The translations under genes and the position numbers were made by a program. This document shows, piece after piece, positions 1 through 6,423 of a stretch of 8,578 nt of DNA (the first letter of the stretch is position 1; each line of letters begins with the position of its first letter). Below the pieces are notes generated by a model. It saw only the letters and a program-made list of their open reading frames with translations, did not search any database and was not told where the DNA came from. Source of the DNA: Thermoplasmata archaeon (GTDB lineage Archaea; Thermoplasmatota; Thermoplasmata; B31-G17); NCBI GenBank assembly GCA_003649915.1, contig QMTG01000043.1, forward strand, positions 1 through 8,578, given 5' to 3'.

Positions 1-86
1 AACACTTTCAATTGTATATCCTTCCGCCTACGCCGAAAACTTAATCTATTAGCAATGCACTCCACCACATGTTCTAGCATACCCAT
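1..86 (-). CDS. Partial CDS, unidentified protein (N-terminus only, runs off left edge)
   Basis: Reading leftward from the ATG at 86, 28 codons stay open to the window edge; a second in-frame ATG lies at 80. The visible peptide starts MGMLEHVVECIANRL and continues with a very basic RRRRK stretch. I do not recognise the family. Support for a real gene is indirect: a TATA-like element on this strand lies at 107-115, centred about 25 nt before the ATG at 86, which fits a leaderless archaeal start, and a purine-rich stretch (GAAGAAGGG) directly precedes it. An open run of this length is not improbable by chance, so the call depends mainly on the promoter geometry and on the divergent arrangement with the RHH gene on the other strand. 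Confidence 0.42.
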   Translation of the reverse strand, partial: MGMLEHVVECIANRLSFRRRRKDIQLKV

Positions 87-106
87 CCCTTCTTCTTTTT
101 TTTACC

Positions 107-115
107 ATAATATAG
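107..115 (-). promoter_or_regulatory. TATA box of the leftward partial gene
   Basis: On the minus strand this reads CTATATTAT. Its centre lies about 25 nt upstream of the ATG at 86, so transcription would begin at or next to that ATG and give a leaderless mRNA. It is one half of a divergent promoter region shared with the RHH gene. Confidence 0.4.
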
Positions 116-160
116 AAATAGACGTTAGAATTTTTCGCTTAAGTTGACACCATCCCCGAG

Positions 161-188
161 CATACAAAAACCTTTTTATATTTGTATG
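161..188. promoter_or_regulatory. Perfect 8-bp inverted repeat flanking the TATA box of the RHH gene (candidate operator)
   Basis: CATACAAA at 161-168 and TTTGTATG at 181-188 are exact reverse complements separated by 12 bp. The 12 bp contain the BRE/TATA sequence of the downstream RHH gene, so a dimer-of-dimers bound here would block TBP/TFB. Arm centres are 20 bp apart, about two helical turns. The symmetry is seen directly; the operator role is inferred. Confidence 0.5.
173..180 (+). promoter_or_regulatory. Archaeal TATA box for the 78-aa RHH gene
   Basis: TTTTTATA preceded by an A-rich BRE-like stretch (AAAAACC) is a good euryarchaeal core promoter. The expected transcription start is near 202-204, leaving about 24 nt of leader before the ATG at 227. 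The box abuts the TTG at 182, so that codon lies upstream of the transcript and cannot be the start. Confidence 0.7.
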
Positions 189-207
189 TCATTTGTCTGG
201 CAAAGGA

Positions 208-224
208 TGTACAAAAGGTGTACA
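208..224. promoter_or_regulatory. Tandem palindromes TGTACA-N5-TGTACA in the RHH leader (candidate autoregulatory operator)
   Basis: TGTACA occurs at 208-213 and again at 219-224. Each copy is itself palindromic and the centres are 11 bp apart, one helical turn. The pair sits between the predicted transcription start and the ATG at 227 and overlaps the ribosome-binding site (AAAGGTG, 214-220). RHH dimers typically bind short half-sites on one face of the helix, which this spacing would suit. Binding is inferred. Confidence 0.5.
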
Positions 225-226
225 CG

Positions 227-463
227 ATGACCGATGCACGTACTGAAAAAATAACAATAAGACTTCCAGTATCGTATTTAAGGGCGATTGACGTGCTTGT
301 GAGAGTGGGCGATTTTCCGTCACGCTCGGAGGCTATAAGGTACGCGGTTCGTGATATGATTTATGAGAGAGTTGATTATGTGATTGAGAAGATCAAGAGA
401 ATGGAAGAGGCGGAACGCCTCATTGCGGAGTTGGACAAATACTCAGGATTATTGACCAAATGA
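227..463 (+). CDS. Small ribbon-helix-helix (CopG/Arc-type) DNA-binding protein
   Basis: A 78-residue protein made almost entirely of one RHH domain. The beta-strand segment TEKITIRLP (about residues 6-14) is followed by helix A (YLRAIDVLVRVG) and helix B introduced by FPSRSEAIRYAVRDMI (about residues 30-45), the usual RHH turn-and-helix pattern. The C-terminal 30 residues form a charged helix. There is no ligand-binding domain, so it is not NikR. The pattern resembles short euryarchaeal RHH regulators such as the CdrS type, but I cannot establish orthology. I chose the ATG at 227 because AAAGGTG lies 6 nt upstream and the longer TTG-182 reading would begin next to the TATA box. The gene stands alone, divergent from the left-edge gene, and its promoter holds two dyads that suggest negative autoregulation. 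Confidence 0.85.
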   Translation: MTDARTEKITIRLPVSYLRAIDVLVRVGDFPSRSEAIRYAVRDMIYERVDYVIEKIKRMEEAERLIAELDKYSGLLTK

Positions 464-487
464 TATGTTCACGCTGACCTCCCCCCT

Positions 488-501
488 ATTTTTTCTTTTT
501 T
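488..501 (+). terminator. Oligo-T archaeal terminator after the RHH gene
   Basis: Two runs of six T (489-494 and 496-501) follow a C-rich stretch 25-38 nt after the RHH stop codon. T-runs without a stem-loop are the typical intrinsic archaeal terminator. The tract sits in a 41-nt convergent gap and nearly touches the stop codon of the opposing phosphoesterase gene. Confidence 0.6.
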
Positions 502-504
502 GTC

Positions 505-1113
505 CTAGATAAGCCGTCGTAAAAGCTCAATGTCTGTTCTCCTGCCCTCTATGTTAATGAGGGCATAATAACCTTTTCTCGCCTCTCCCGGGTTTACATA
601 TGTCGTGTTCTCATCTTTTTCCACACCCCTAGCCTCATGAACATGGGCGGAGATCACAAGTGCTGGGGAGTACTTTTCTATAAAGGATGATAGGCCCCTA
701 TTGCCAATATGGCGCCCGTTCATTGCAGTATCGAGTATTCCATAGGGCGGCTGATGCGCTAGGACGATTATTACCTTTGAAGTAATCTCAGGGCTTAGTG
801 GTATCACACTGTAATTCTCCCCACCAAACCCTACAAAAGCGTATTCTCCCTCCAGAATCACCTTGTGGTGCAGATTAATTGCCCTGCTCCTGTTTATTGC
901 ATCCTGAACCTCCGGTGGGTCGCAATTGCCGTGGATCGCGTACGTTTTTACCCTTATACTGTTTAGGAATTTCTCAGCCCATTCTGGAGGGCCAAAATGT
1001 GTGATATCTCCAGCAACGCATACGATCTCAGGACCATGCTCCTCTATTGCCTCGAACACTACCTCCGCTCCTCTATCGCTACCGTGTATATCTGCAACTG
1101 CGAGTATTTTCAT
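505..1113 (-). CDS. Calcineurin-like metallophosphoesterase (Icc-related, COG2129-like)
   Basis: A 202-residue, single-domain, cytosolic dimetal phosphoesterase. All metal-binding motifs of the superfamily are present: D8-x-H10 in ADIHG, G35-D36 in AGDITHF, G62-N63 in HGNCD, H120 in LAHQPP, and the H157-x-H159 pair in SAHVHEARG. YVNPGEARKG near the C-terminus (from about 172) is the usual closing strand of this subgroup. The true substrate (phosphodiester or phosphomonoester) cannot be read from sequence. The start is well supported: GGAGG at 1121-1125 (minus strand) lies about 7 nt upstream of the ATG. That ATG overlaps the triosephosphate isomerase stop codon as ATGA, so the gene is probably translationally coupled as the last member of the TPR-tpiA operon. 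Confidence 0.9.
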   Translation of the reverse strand: MKILAVADIHGSDRGAEVVFEAIEEHGPEIVCVAGDITHFGPPEWAEKFLNSIRVKTYAIHGNCDPPEVQDAINRSRAINLHHKVILEGEYAFVGFGGENYSVIPLSPEITSKVIIVLAHQPPYGILDTAMNGRHIGNRGLSSFIEKYSPALVISAHVHEARGVEKDENTTYVNPGEARKGYYALINIEGRRTDIELLRRLI

Positions 1114-1814
1114 CTCAATCCCTCCTTAAGGTATTTTTCCACCCCTTTCAACAAATCAGCCATGACGTTGCCGGGCTTTTTCGCCTTAACCACCCCCGAA
1201 GCCAATAACACACCGTCTACACCCAGCGCAAGGGCTCTGTAAACATCATTTTCGTTTTTAACACCTGCCCCACAAAGCACACCAACACCTTTATTCACCC
1301 TCTTAACAGCGTCCACAGCGCCCTTTACAACATCAGGCTTGGCAACAGATACCGAAATATCTCCCCCGATAAGCTCAGGGGGCTCTACTGCAACGTAATT
1401 TGGGGATAGAGTTGAGAGTGATGCGGAGACTCCAGGGGTATTAGCACATGCAACACATATTAGTTCATGCTTTTTACATATTTTTATTATTTTTTCTATG
1501 TCTGCAATCCTCAATCTTTTTTCAGCATGGTTTATTATTGTGCCGACGGCTCCTGCCTCCTTTATGCAACTGGCAAGTACATGACCTGTGTTGCTTCCCT
1601 CTTCTATAGGGTCTACGTGCTGAGCAAAAACTGGCAACTCCGTATTTTCAGCGATCATTCTTATGTCTGCAAACTGTGGTGCAACAGCCACATATGCGTA
1701 TGAATCCAACGCTACCCTTTCTATTTCCTTAGTGAGAATAAGCGCTTTCCTTCCTGTAGCTTCCGCATAAGTCTTGTAATTAATTAAAATTACAGGCTTT
1801 TTTCCGTGTTTCAT
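1110..1814 (-). CDS. tpiA: Triosephosphate isomerase, archaeal type
   Basis: This enzyme interconverts dihydroxyacetone phosphate and glyceraldehyde 3-phosphate in the cytosol, in glycolysis and gluconeogenesis. At 234 residues it has the short archaeal form, lacking helices found in the roughly 250-residue bacterial/eukaryotic enzyme. Catalytic residues are visible (numbered from the chosen start): N12 and K14 in INYKTY, the electrophile H96 in INHAEKR, and the base E144 in AVEPPELIGG. The phosphate-binding loops CGAGVKNEND (about 181-190) and GVLLASG (about 201-207) are intact. I start at the ATG at 1814 because GGGAGGT (1821-1827, minus strand) lies 6 nt upstream; an in-frame TTG at 1820 would touch the ribosome-binding site. 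It lies 12 nt after the TPR gene and shares 4 nt with the phosphoesterase gene. Confidence 0.97.
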   Translation of the reverse strand: MKHGKKPVILINYKTYAEATGRKALILTKEIERVALDSYAYVAVAPQFADIRMIAENTELPVFAQHVDPIEEGSNTGHVLASCIKEAGAVGTIINHAEKRLRIADIEKIIKICKKHELICVACANTPGVSASLSTLSPNYVAVEPPELIGGDISVSVAKPDVVKGAVDAVKRVNKGVGVLCGAGVKNENDVYRALALGVDGVLLASGVVKAKKPGNVMADLLKGVEKYLKEGLR

Positions 1815-1826
1815 GGGCAAACCTCC

Positions 1827-4268
1827 CTACTTTCCCTCCATGCGCTTTTTGCACCTTTCTGCCCCCTCAAGGGCTTTTTTGTTCCTAGGGTTGAGTTTGA
1901 GGGCGTTGGAATATGAGGCGTATGCCTTTCTATACTCACGAAGTTTCTCAAGCACTTTTGCCCTGAGCACCCAAACACCGTCATTTTTTGGATTAACCTT
2001 AAGAGCGTTCATGTAGGCCTCCTCTGCATCCTTAAGCCTTCCCAGTTTCTCATAGGTTCGTGCCATTGTTATCCATGCGTTTTCGTTCTTTCCATGCTCA
2101 ATCTCAAGAACTCTTTTGAGTGTTTTTATCGCGTCCTCATACCTCTTGGCCTTGTAATACAATGATGCAAGACCCATTAAAGCATCAGCATCGTTTGGAT
2201 TTATAGCAAGAACACGCTTATAGGCCTTCATGGCCCCTGTATAATTTCCCAGATTCTCATGCAACACTGCTTTATTGTACCACGCGGTGTCGTCATTGGG
2301 GTTTATCTCCGTTGCTCTATCGTAACATTTGAGTGCGTCCTCATACCTTTCAAGAGATTCATATACCAAGCCCATATCGTTCCACATGGTGGCGGATGAG
2401 GGGGCGATTTTGAGCGCCTTCTCAAGGGCTCTTAGCGCCTCAGAGTATTCTCCCATCTCATAGTACAGCATTGCCATGTCATGGAGCGCTCCGGCATTTC
2501 CAGGGTCCATCTTGATTATCCTCCGATACAGGCTTAGGGCGTCCTTGGGCTTTCCCTTATCCTTCAGAAGGGTAGCCTTAGCCCTCATTATTTGAGTGTT
2601 GTTGGGGTCAAGACCCAAAGCCCTATCAAAGCACTGGAGCGCACCTCCCCATCTCCCAGAGCGCGATAAAAGCACACCGCGTTTGTACCATAAAGTGGGC
2701 GAGGATGGTGATAGTTTGAGGGCTTTATTGTATACTCTCTCCGCCATATCGTACTTACCCTGTTCCATGTAAACATCTCCCAGTGCTATAAGCGTATCCG
2801 TATGGTTTGGGTCGTAACTGAGGGCTGTGTGAAACATCTGGATAGCTGCTCCCCATCTTCCCTGTTTTTTCAAAAGCCTACCCCTCCTATACCATATATC
2901 TGGATTGTTCGATGCAAACTCTGCAACTTTTGTATAGCAGGCATCAGCCTCATCGATCTTCCCCATTCTTTCGTATATTTCAGCCATAGAGACCCATGCA
3001 CTTACATTTTTTCCATCAATATCGATTATACGCTCATATGTCGCTAATGCTCTCTCATTATCGCCAATCTTTTGATAAACCTCGGCAAGGGATAGCAAAA
3101 CATCAATGTTGGTTTTTATTGATGATGCCCTTTCTAGGGCTTCGAGTGCTTCGTTTATTCTCTCCATCTTTAGAAGTGCTCTACCCTTCTTATACCAATA
3201 CTCCCAGTTGTTCGGCTCGGTTATCACAAGCCTTGAATATATATCTACGGCATCAGAGTACATGCCCTGCGCCTCTAAAGCCTCTGCCCTTTGCATGAGC
3301 AGCCCCTTATTCTCTATCTTAACCCTCGGGTTGAGTTTCGCCGCCTCATCATACTTTTTCAATGCATCTTTATATCTTCCGAGCTTTGCCAGAACTTCTG
3401 CGATCCTAACGAGCACCTTATAATCTCTCTTAACCTTAAGAGCCTGCTCATAACAGCGTAATGCCTCTTCGTGCCTTCCAAGTTCTTCTAGAGCGTTGCC
3501 CTTCCCCATCCAAGCATCGTAGTTTTTATAATCCACCTCTATAGCTCTGTCAAACTCCAGTATTGCATCCTTGAATTTTCTCAGCGCAATAAGTGCCCTG
3601 CCTTTGCCCACGTGCGCCTCCACATCGTTGGGGTATAAGGCGAGCACATCCTCATAGCACTGAACACTGCCCTTGTAGTTCTCCATTATGTAGTGCAGAT
3701 AACCGCTATTCTTTTGCACAATACTGAATATATCGTCCTCCTTCTCAACCTTCATATAATACCTGTGGGCATGCCTGTAGTATGCGGATAGAAGGGGAAA
3801 TTTCTTTCCAAACACTTCTTTCGTTTTTTTAAGCATTATTGTGTATACGTTACCAAGTAAGTTATAGATCTTTGATGGAACAGGGGATAACTTTTTTTCC
3901 TCAATTTTCCTCACATTTCTTATTATCAGCATGATATACTTGAGTTCGTCCACACTCAGCATTATATCATCATCGCACACCTTATGGGGTACAATAACAG
4001 ATAACTCATCCAGGTACTTTTGCAGCAATTTCTTGCATTCATCCTCCGTCATTTCGTGAACAATATACTCTTTTTCAATGTAGTTTGAGGCAAAAATTAT
4101 GTCAGGATTAGGAGGAAGCGGTATTTGTGGTGATATATCTCTGTTTAGCGCTCCAAATATTCTCTCAGATACAGAAAGTGGTAAGGGTAGCAGTTCATCC
4201 CCAATATTCTCGACACAATTAAAGCATATTTCCGCATCAGAATCGTTCCCACACCTTAGGCATCTCAT
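1827..4268 (-). CDS. Zinc-ribbon and tetratricopeptide-repeat (TPR) scaffold protein, 18 repeats
   Basis: An 813-residue soluble protein with no signal peptide or membrane segment. It starts with a zinc ribbon, C3-x2-C6-x8-C15-x2-C18, followed by a mostly helical region to about residue 180 that I cannot assign. From about 183 to 805 there is an unbroken array of some 18 TPR motifs. The repeat ends (YPND, DPNH, DPNN, DPGN, INPND, NPKND, NPRN) recur every 34 residues with only one or two longer spacings. TPR arrays form superhelical protein-binding surfaces; the partner is unknown. The ATG at 4268 has no good ribosome-binding site, but a TATA element at 4291-4300 places the transcription start at the ATG, so the message is probably leaderless. 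It is first in an operon with tpiA and the phosphoesterase. Repeats 8-9 and 10-11 look like a recent tandem duplication. Confidence 0.93.
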   Translation of the reverse strand: MRCLRCGNDSDAEICFNCVENIGDELLPLPLSVSERIFGALNRDISPQIPLPPNPDIIFASNYIEKEYIVHEMTEDECKKLLQKYLDELSVIVPHKVCDDDIMLSVDELKYIMLIIRNVRKIEEKKLSPVPSKIYNLLGNVYTIMLKKTKEVFGKKFPLLSAYYRHAHRYYMKVEKEDDIFSIVQKNSGYLHYIMENYKGSVQCYEDVLALYPNDVEAHVGKGRALIALRKFKDAILEFDRAIEVDYKNYDAWMGKGNALEELGRHEEALRCYEQALKVKRDYKVLVRIAEVLAKLGRYKDALKKYDEAAKLNPRVKIENKGLLMQRAEALEAQGMYSDAVDIYSRLVITEPNNWEYWYKKGRALLKMERINEALEALERASSIKTNIDVLLSLAEVYQKIGDNERALATYERIIDIDGKNVSAWVSMAEIYERMGKIDEADACYTKVAEFASNNPDIWYRRGRLLKKQGRWGAAIQMFHTALSYDPNHTDTLIALGDVYMEQGKYDMAERVYNKALKLSPSSPTLWYKRGVLLSRSGRWGGALQCFDRALGLDPNNTQIMRAKATLLKDKGKPKDALSLYRRIIKMDPGNAGALHDMAMLYYEMGEYSEALRALEKALKIAPSSATMWNDMGLVYESLERYEDALKCYDRATEINPNDDTAWYNKAVLHENLGNYTGAMKAYKRVLAINPNDADALMGLASLYYKAKRYEDAIKTLKRVLEIEHGKNENAWITMARTYEKLGRLKDAEEAYMNALKVNPKNDGVWVLRAKVLEKLREYRKAYASYSNALKLNPRNKKALEGAERCKKRMEGK

Positions 4269-4290
4269 CCAGTACGTAATGGGGGCTCGG

Positions 4291-4300
4291 ATTAATTAAA
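4291..4300 (-). promoter_or_regulatory. TATA box of the TPR-tpiA-phosphoesterase operon
   Basis: On the minus strand it reads TTTAATTAAT. The centre is about 28 nt before the ATG at 4268, so transcription should start within a few nt of that codon, consistent with the missing ribosome-binding site. It lies in the 50-nt gap after the nitroreductase gene. Confidence 0.55.
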
Positions 4301-4318
4301 GTTGCGATTGCCAGCGGG

Positions 4319-4849
4319 TCAAATCCATGCGATAATACGCTTTATGTCTATCCTGCCCCTACCCTTGGGTTTTTCTGCGGGATAGCCTATGGGTACAATT
4401 GCTAAGGGTCTCTGGTCGTCTTTTAGCGATAAAATCTCCGAAACCCGTTCCTCATCAAAGGCTCCAACCCAGCATGTTCCGAGGCCTAGGGCATGGGCCG
4501 CGAGCAGAAAGTTTTCCACAGCAGCACTCACATCCTGTATGCAGTAGAGTTCAACACCTCTTTTTCCATAGGGCGCTATTCTGGAAAAGTTTGCACAGAA
4601 AACGACAGTTACGGGCGCCTCTGCCACAAACTCTTGACCATACGCTGCCCTTGCAAGTTCCTTTTTTATCTCAGAGTTTCGAACGACAATAAAATCCCGA
4701 GCCTGCAGGTTTCCAGCGGAAGGTGCAAGATTTGCACACTCTAAGAGAAATACTACGGTTTCATCGTCAATATTTTTGGAAAGGAACTTTCTAATGCTTC
4801 TCCTGCCCTTAATTGCATCAAAAACACCCATTTGTTCTTTGCCCTTCAT
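4319..4849 (-). CDS. Nitroreductase-family FMN oxidoreductase
   Basis: A 176-residue flavoprotein of the nitroreductase superfamily, usually a homodimer binding FMN at the interface and using NAD(P)H. Visible motifs (numbered from the chosen start) are the N-terminal FMN-phosphate signature GRRSIRKF (15-22), APSAGNLQARDF (from about 42), the central helix ending GLGTCWVGAF (122-131) and VPIGYPAEKP (152-161). The physiological substrate cannot be deduced. Three ATGs are possible: 4849 has GGAGAGGG with about 6 nt spacing and is my choice; 4831 gives the family-typical start MGVFDAIKGRRS; 4855 is directly abutted by the purine tract. All of these overlap the rfcL 3' end (to 4818), so co-transcription and translational coupling are likely. 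No functional link between clamp loading and this enzyme is known to me. Confidence 0.92.
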   Translation of the reverse strand: MKGKEQMGVFDAIKGRRSIRKFLSKNIDDETVVFLLECANLAPSAGNLQARDFIVVRNSEIKKELARAAYGQEFVAEAPVTVVFCANFSRIAPYGKRGVELYCIQDVSAAVENFLLAAHALGLGTCWVGAFDEERVSEILSLKDDQRPLAIVPIGYPAEKPKGRGRIDIKRIIAWI

Positions 4850-6206
4850 GTGCATCCCTCTCCACAATTTTTTCAATCTCCTCAGCCCTTGCCTTTGCAG
4901 CCTCTAACACCGCCTTTACGGCACTCTCACTTGCCTTATCTCCCAGCAAATAGGCAATCTCATTTTCCGTCAACTCGAGTTTTCTCGTAATATCAATACG
5001 AAATTTTTCGTTCTCTCTGTAAAGAACTGCAAAATAGTGGAGGAATTCATCAAGAACAGCCCTTCTTGACATATGACAGTGCTCTGCAATTTTCTCAGCA
5101 ATAGATTTCAAAACTTTTCTTGATTCTTTACTGGCGCTCATTTTCATAAGCCATGTGGGAAATTTGTACCTCACAAACGTCTTGTACCTTCTAGCCTTTG
5201 AAACAGCAACGCCTCCTGTCATTAGTGTGGTCGCATATCCCCAGAGACGATAGTGCTGCCTTCTTATCACTCTCCCGAGAAAAACATCAGCCTTTGAAAG
5301 AACCCAGTAAGCTCTTGAGCAATCATGAGGATCTGTATACTCGTAGGGCAAATTTTCATCTATCCATAGCAATAAGTGGTCTGGCGACTCATCAACCTCC
5401 ATGGCAGCCCTTCTAGCGCTGTTGATTTCTGTTGACTTGAATATTTTGGCAAGCACCCTGAATATTTCTTCCTTTCTATCCCTGTACCCTAGGGCTTTAA
5501 CATCCTCCATCGTTATAACATCTTTTCCCTCAGCAATCGCCTGTAAATCGTTTATTGCGGAGCGAACATCACCTTCCGCCCTTTTTGCTATGTAATCCAA
5601 TACCTCATCACTCGCCCTTACCCCCTCAGCAGCACATATTTTTCTGAGTACTGCCCTTATCTGCGTGCTTCTGGGCGCCTTGAACTTGATAACTTTGCAC
5701 ATTTTCTTTATCTTTCCCCCGCTTGCCCCCTTTATTAGTGAGTAATAGTCGTTCACTATAAGGATTATTGGTTGCGATGTTTCCCTCAAAGCCTCAACTA
5801 TCGCCCTCTTTCCGCCGCGATCAGAACTCTTTGAAAAAGTCTCGTAAAGGTTGTCTGCTTCATCAAGTATAATCAATTTCCTACCACCACTTCTTGAAGA
5901 TATGAACTGCCCTGTGGACGTGAAGGTTTCGTTTGTCGCCCCTGCGAGCACTATTCTCCTAATTGCACTCTCGTTTCTTATGTCCGAGGCATTCAACTCA
6001 ATAACTGCCCAGTTATAATCCCGTGCCAAAGCAAGGGCTGATGATGTCTTTCCAACACCGGGGTCGCCGACAAGTATAACTCCCTTATACTCCACATTCC
6101 CCCTTTCCCAAGAATCAGCCCACTTTTTCAACTCCTCAATCGCGCTCTTGTTGCCCACAATGTCTTTTAAAGACCTCGGCCGATACTTCTCCGCCCAATC
6201 AATCAC
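4818..6206 (-). CDS. rfcL: Replication factor C large subunit (clamp loader ATPase)
   Basis: The large subunit of the archaeal RFC clamp loader, which with small subunits opens and loads the PCNA ring at primer ends using ATP. Numbered from the chosen GTG: WAEKYRP (4-10), Walker A GDPGVGKT (47-54), Walker B with DEAD (115-118), sensor 1 IVND (150-153) and the sensor 2 region GDVRSAIND (212-220), followed by the helical collar domain. At 462 residues it is slightly short for the family. The GTG at 6206 gives MIDWAEKYRP, the usual beginning of the family; the upstream TTG at 6227 lies inside the TATA box, so it is unlikely to be transcribed. The C-terminus ends EGQRTNGCF and shows no good PCNA-interacting box, an oddity noted separately. 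The small-subunit gene is not in this window. Confidence 0.96.
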   Translation of the reverse strand: MIDWAEKYRPRSLKDIVGNKSAIEELKKWADSWERGNVEYKGVILVGDPGVGKTSSALALARDYNWAVIELNASDIRNESAIRRIVLAGATNETFTSTGQFISSRSGGRKLIILDEADNLYETFSKSSDRGGKRAIVEALRETSQPIILIVNDYYSLIKGASGGKIKKMCKVIKFKAPRSTQIRAVLRKICAAEGVRASDEVLDYIAKRAEGDVRSAINDLQAIAEGKDVITMEDVKALGYRDRKEEIFRVLAKIFKSTEINSARRAAMEVDESPDHLLLWIDENLPYEYTDPHDCSRAYWVLSKADVFLGRVIRRQHYRLWGYATTLMTGGVAVSKARRYKTFVRYKFPTWLMKMSASKESRKVLKSIAEKIAEHCHMSRRAVLDEFLHYFAVLYRENEKFRIDITRKLELTENEIAYLLGDKASESAVKAVLEAAKARAEEIEKIVERDAHEGQRTNGCF

Positions 6207-6225
6207 TCTCCCGCAAACCACGAAC

Positions 6226-6234
6226 AAAATATAA
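6226..6234 (-). promoter_or_regulatory. TATA box of rfcL
   Basis: On the minus strand this reads TTATATTTT. Its centre at about 6230 is 24-26 nt before the GTG at 6206, so the mRNA probably begins at or within a few nt of the start codon. This decides the start: the in-frame TTG at 6227 falls inside the element. Confidence 0.6.
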
Positions 6235-6276
6235 CACGCAACTGTTAATTAATGTTGTGCTCAAATAGCATTTTTG

Positions 6277-6285
6277 CGTCTGACG
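6277..6285. promoter_or_regulatory. CGTC-T-GACG dyad in the divergent rfcL/membrane-protein region
   Basis: This is a perfect 4-bp inverted repeat around one central base. Eight of its bases (GTCTGACG) recur in reverse orientation as CGTCAGAC at 6353-6360, and GCGTCTG (6276-6282) recurs directly at 6363-6369. It lies about 45 bp upstream of the rfcL TATA box. It may be a binding site for a shared regulator. Confidence 0.35.
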
Positions 6286-6323
6286 GAAATCTCCAAAAAA
6301 TATTGCGTTATACAACCGTTAAC

Positions 6324-6331
6324 TATTTATA
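6324..6331 (+). promoter_or_regulatory. Possible upstream TATA element of the membrane protein-DAC operon
   Basis: TATTTATA would direct transcription from about 6353, giving a 70-nt leader that contains the 6351-6374 dyad. It is an alternative to the closer TATA element at 6378 and could be a second promoter or a chance AT-rich match. Confidence 0.25.
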
Positions 6332-6350
6332 CCACTTTGTATAATATCCT

Positions 6351-6374
6351 ATCGTCAGACATGCGTCTGCTGAT
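6351..6374. promoter_or_regulatory. Imperfect 24-bp dyad just upstream of the operon TATA box (candidate operator)
   Basis: CAGAC at 6356-6360 and GTCTG at 6365-6369 are perfect 5-bp arms around ATGC. Extending outward, ATC at 6351-6353 pairs with GAT at 6372-6374, for 8 of 10 matching positions per arm. The dyad ends 4 bp before the TATA element at 6378-6385, a position where a bound protein could block or recruit TFB. Confidence 0.45.
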
Positions 6375-6377
6375 GAG

Positions 6378-6385
6378 TTTAAATA
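6378..6385 (+). promoter_or_regulatory. TATA box of the membrane protein-DAC operon
   Basis: TTTAAATA centred near 6381 predicts a transcription start at about 6407, just ahead of the strong ribosome-binding site AGGAGGGG (6411-6418) and the ATG at 6424. The geometry is good for a short-leader archaeal transcript. Confidence 0.6.
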
Positions 6386-6423
6386 GTGCCCCATAATGTC
6401 ATACGATTGTAGGAGGGGTGATG

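Noticed and set aside
95..103. T-run as a terminator for a plus-strand gene to the left
   Set aside because: No plus-strand coding region is visible before it. The run is better explained as the A-rich stretch between the TATA box and start of the leftward gene.
161..188. NikR-type nickel operator
   Set aside because: The 28-bp span and GTATG-like arms recall the NikR site, but the arm orientation differs and the adjacent 78-residue RHH protein lacks the ACT-like nickel-binding domain.
182..226. N-terminal extension of the small RHH protein from TTG 182
   Set aside because: It starts next to the TATA box and upstream of the predicted transcription start; the ATG at 227 has a well-spaced ribosome-binding site.
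2802..3423. Overlapping plus-strand ORFs antisense to the TPR gene
   Set aside because: They are by-products of the repeated codon pattern in the TPR array. The sense frame has regular 34-residue periodicity.
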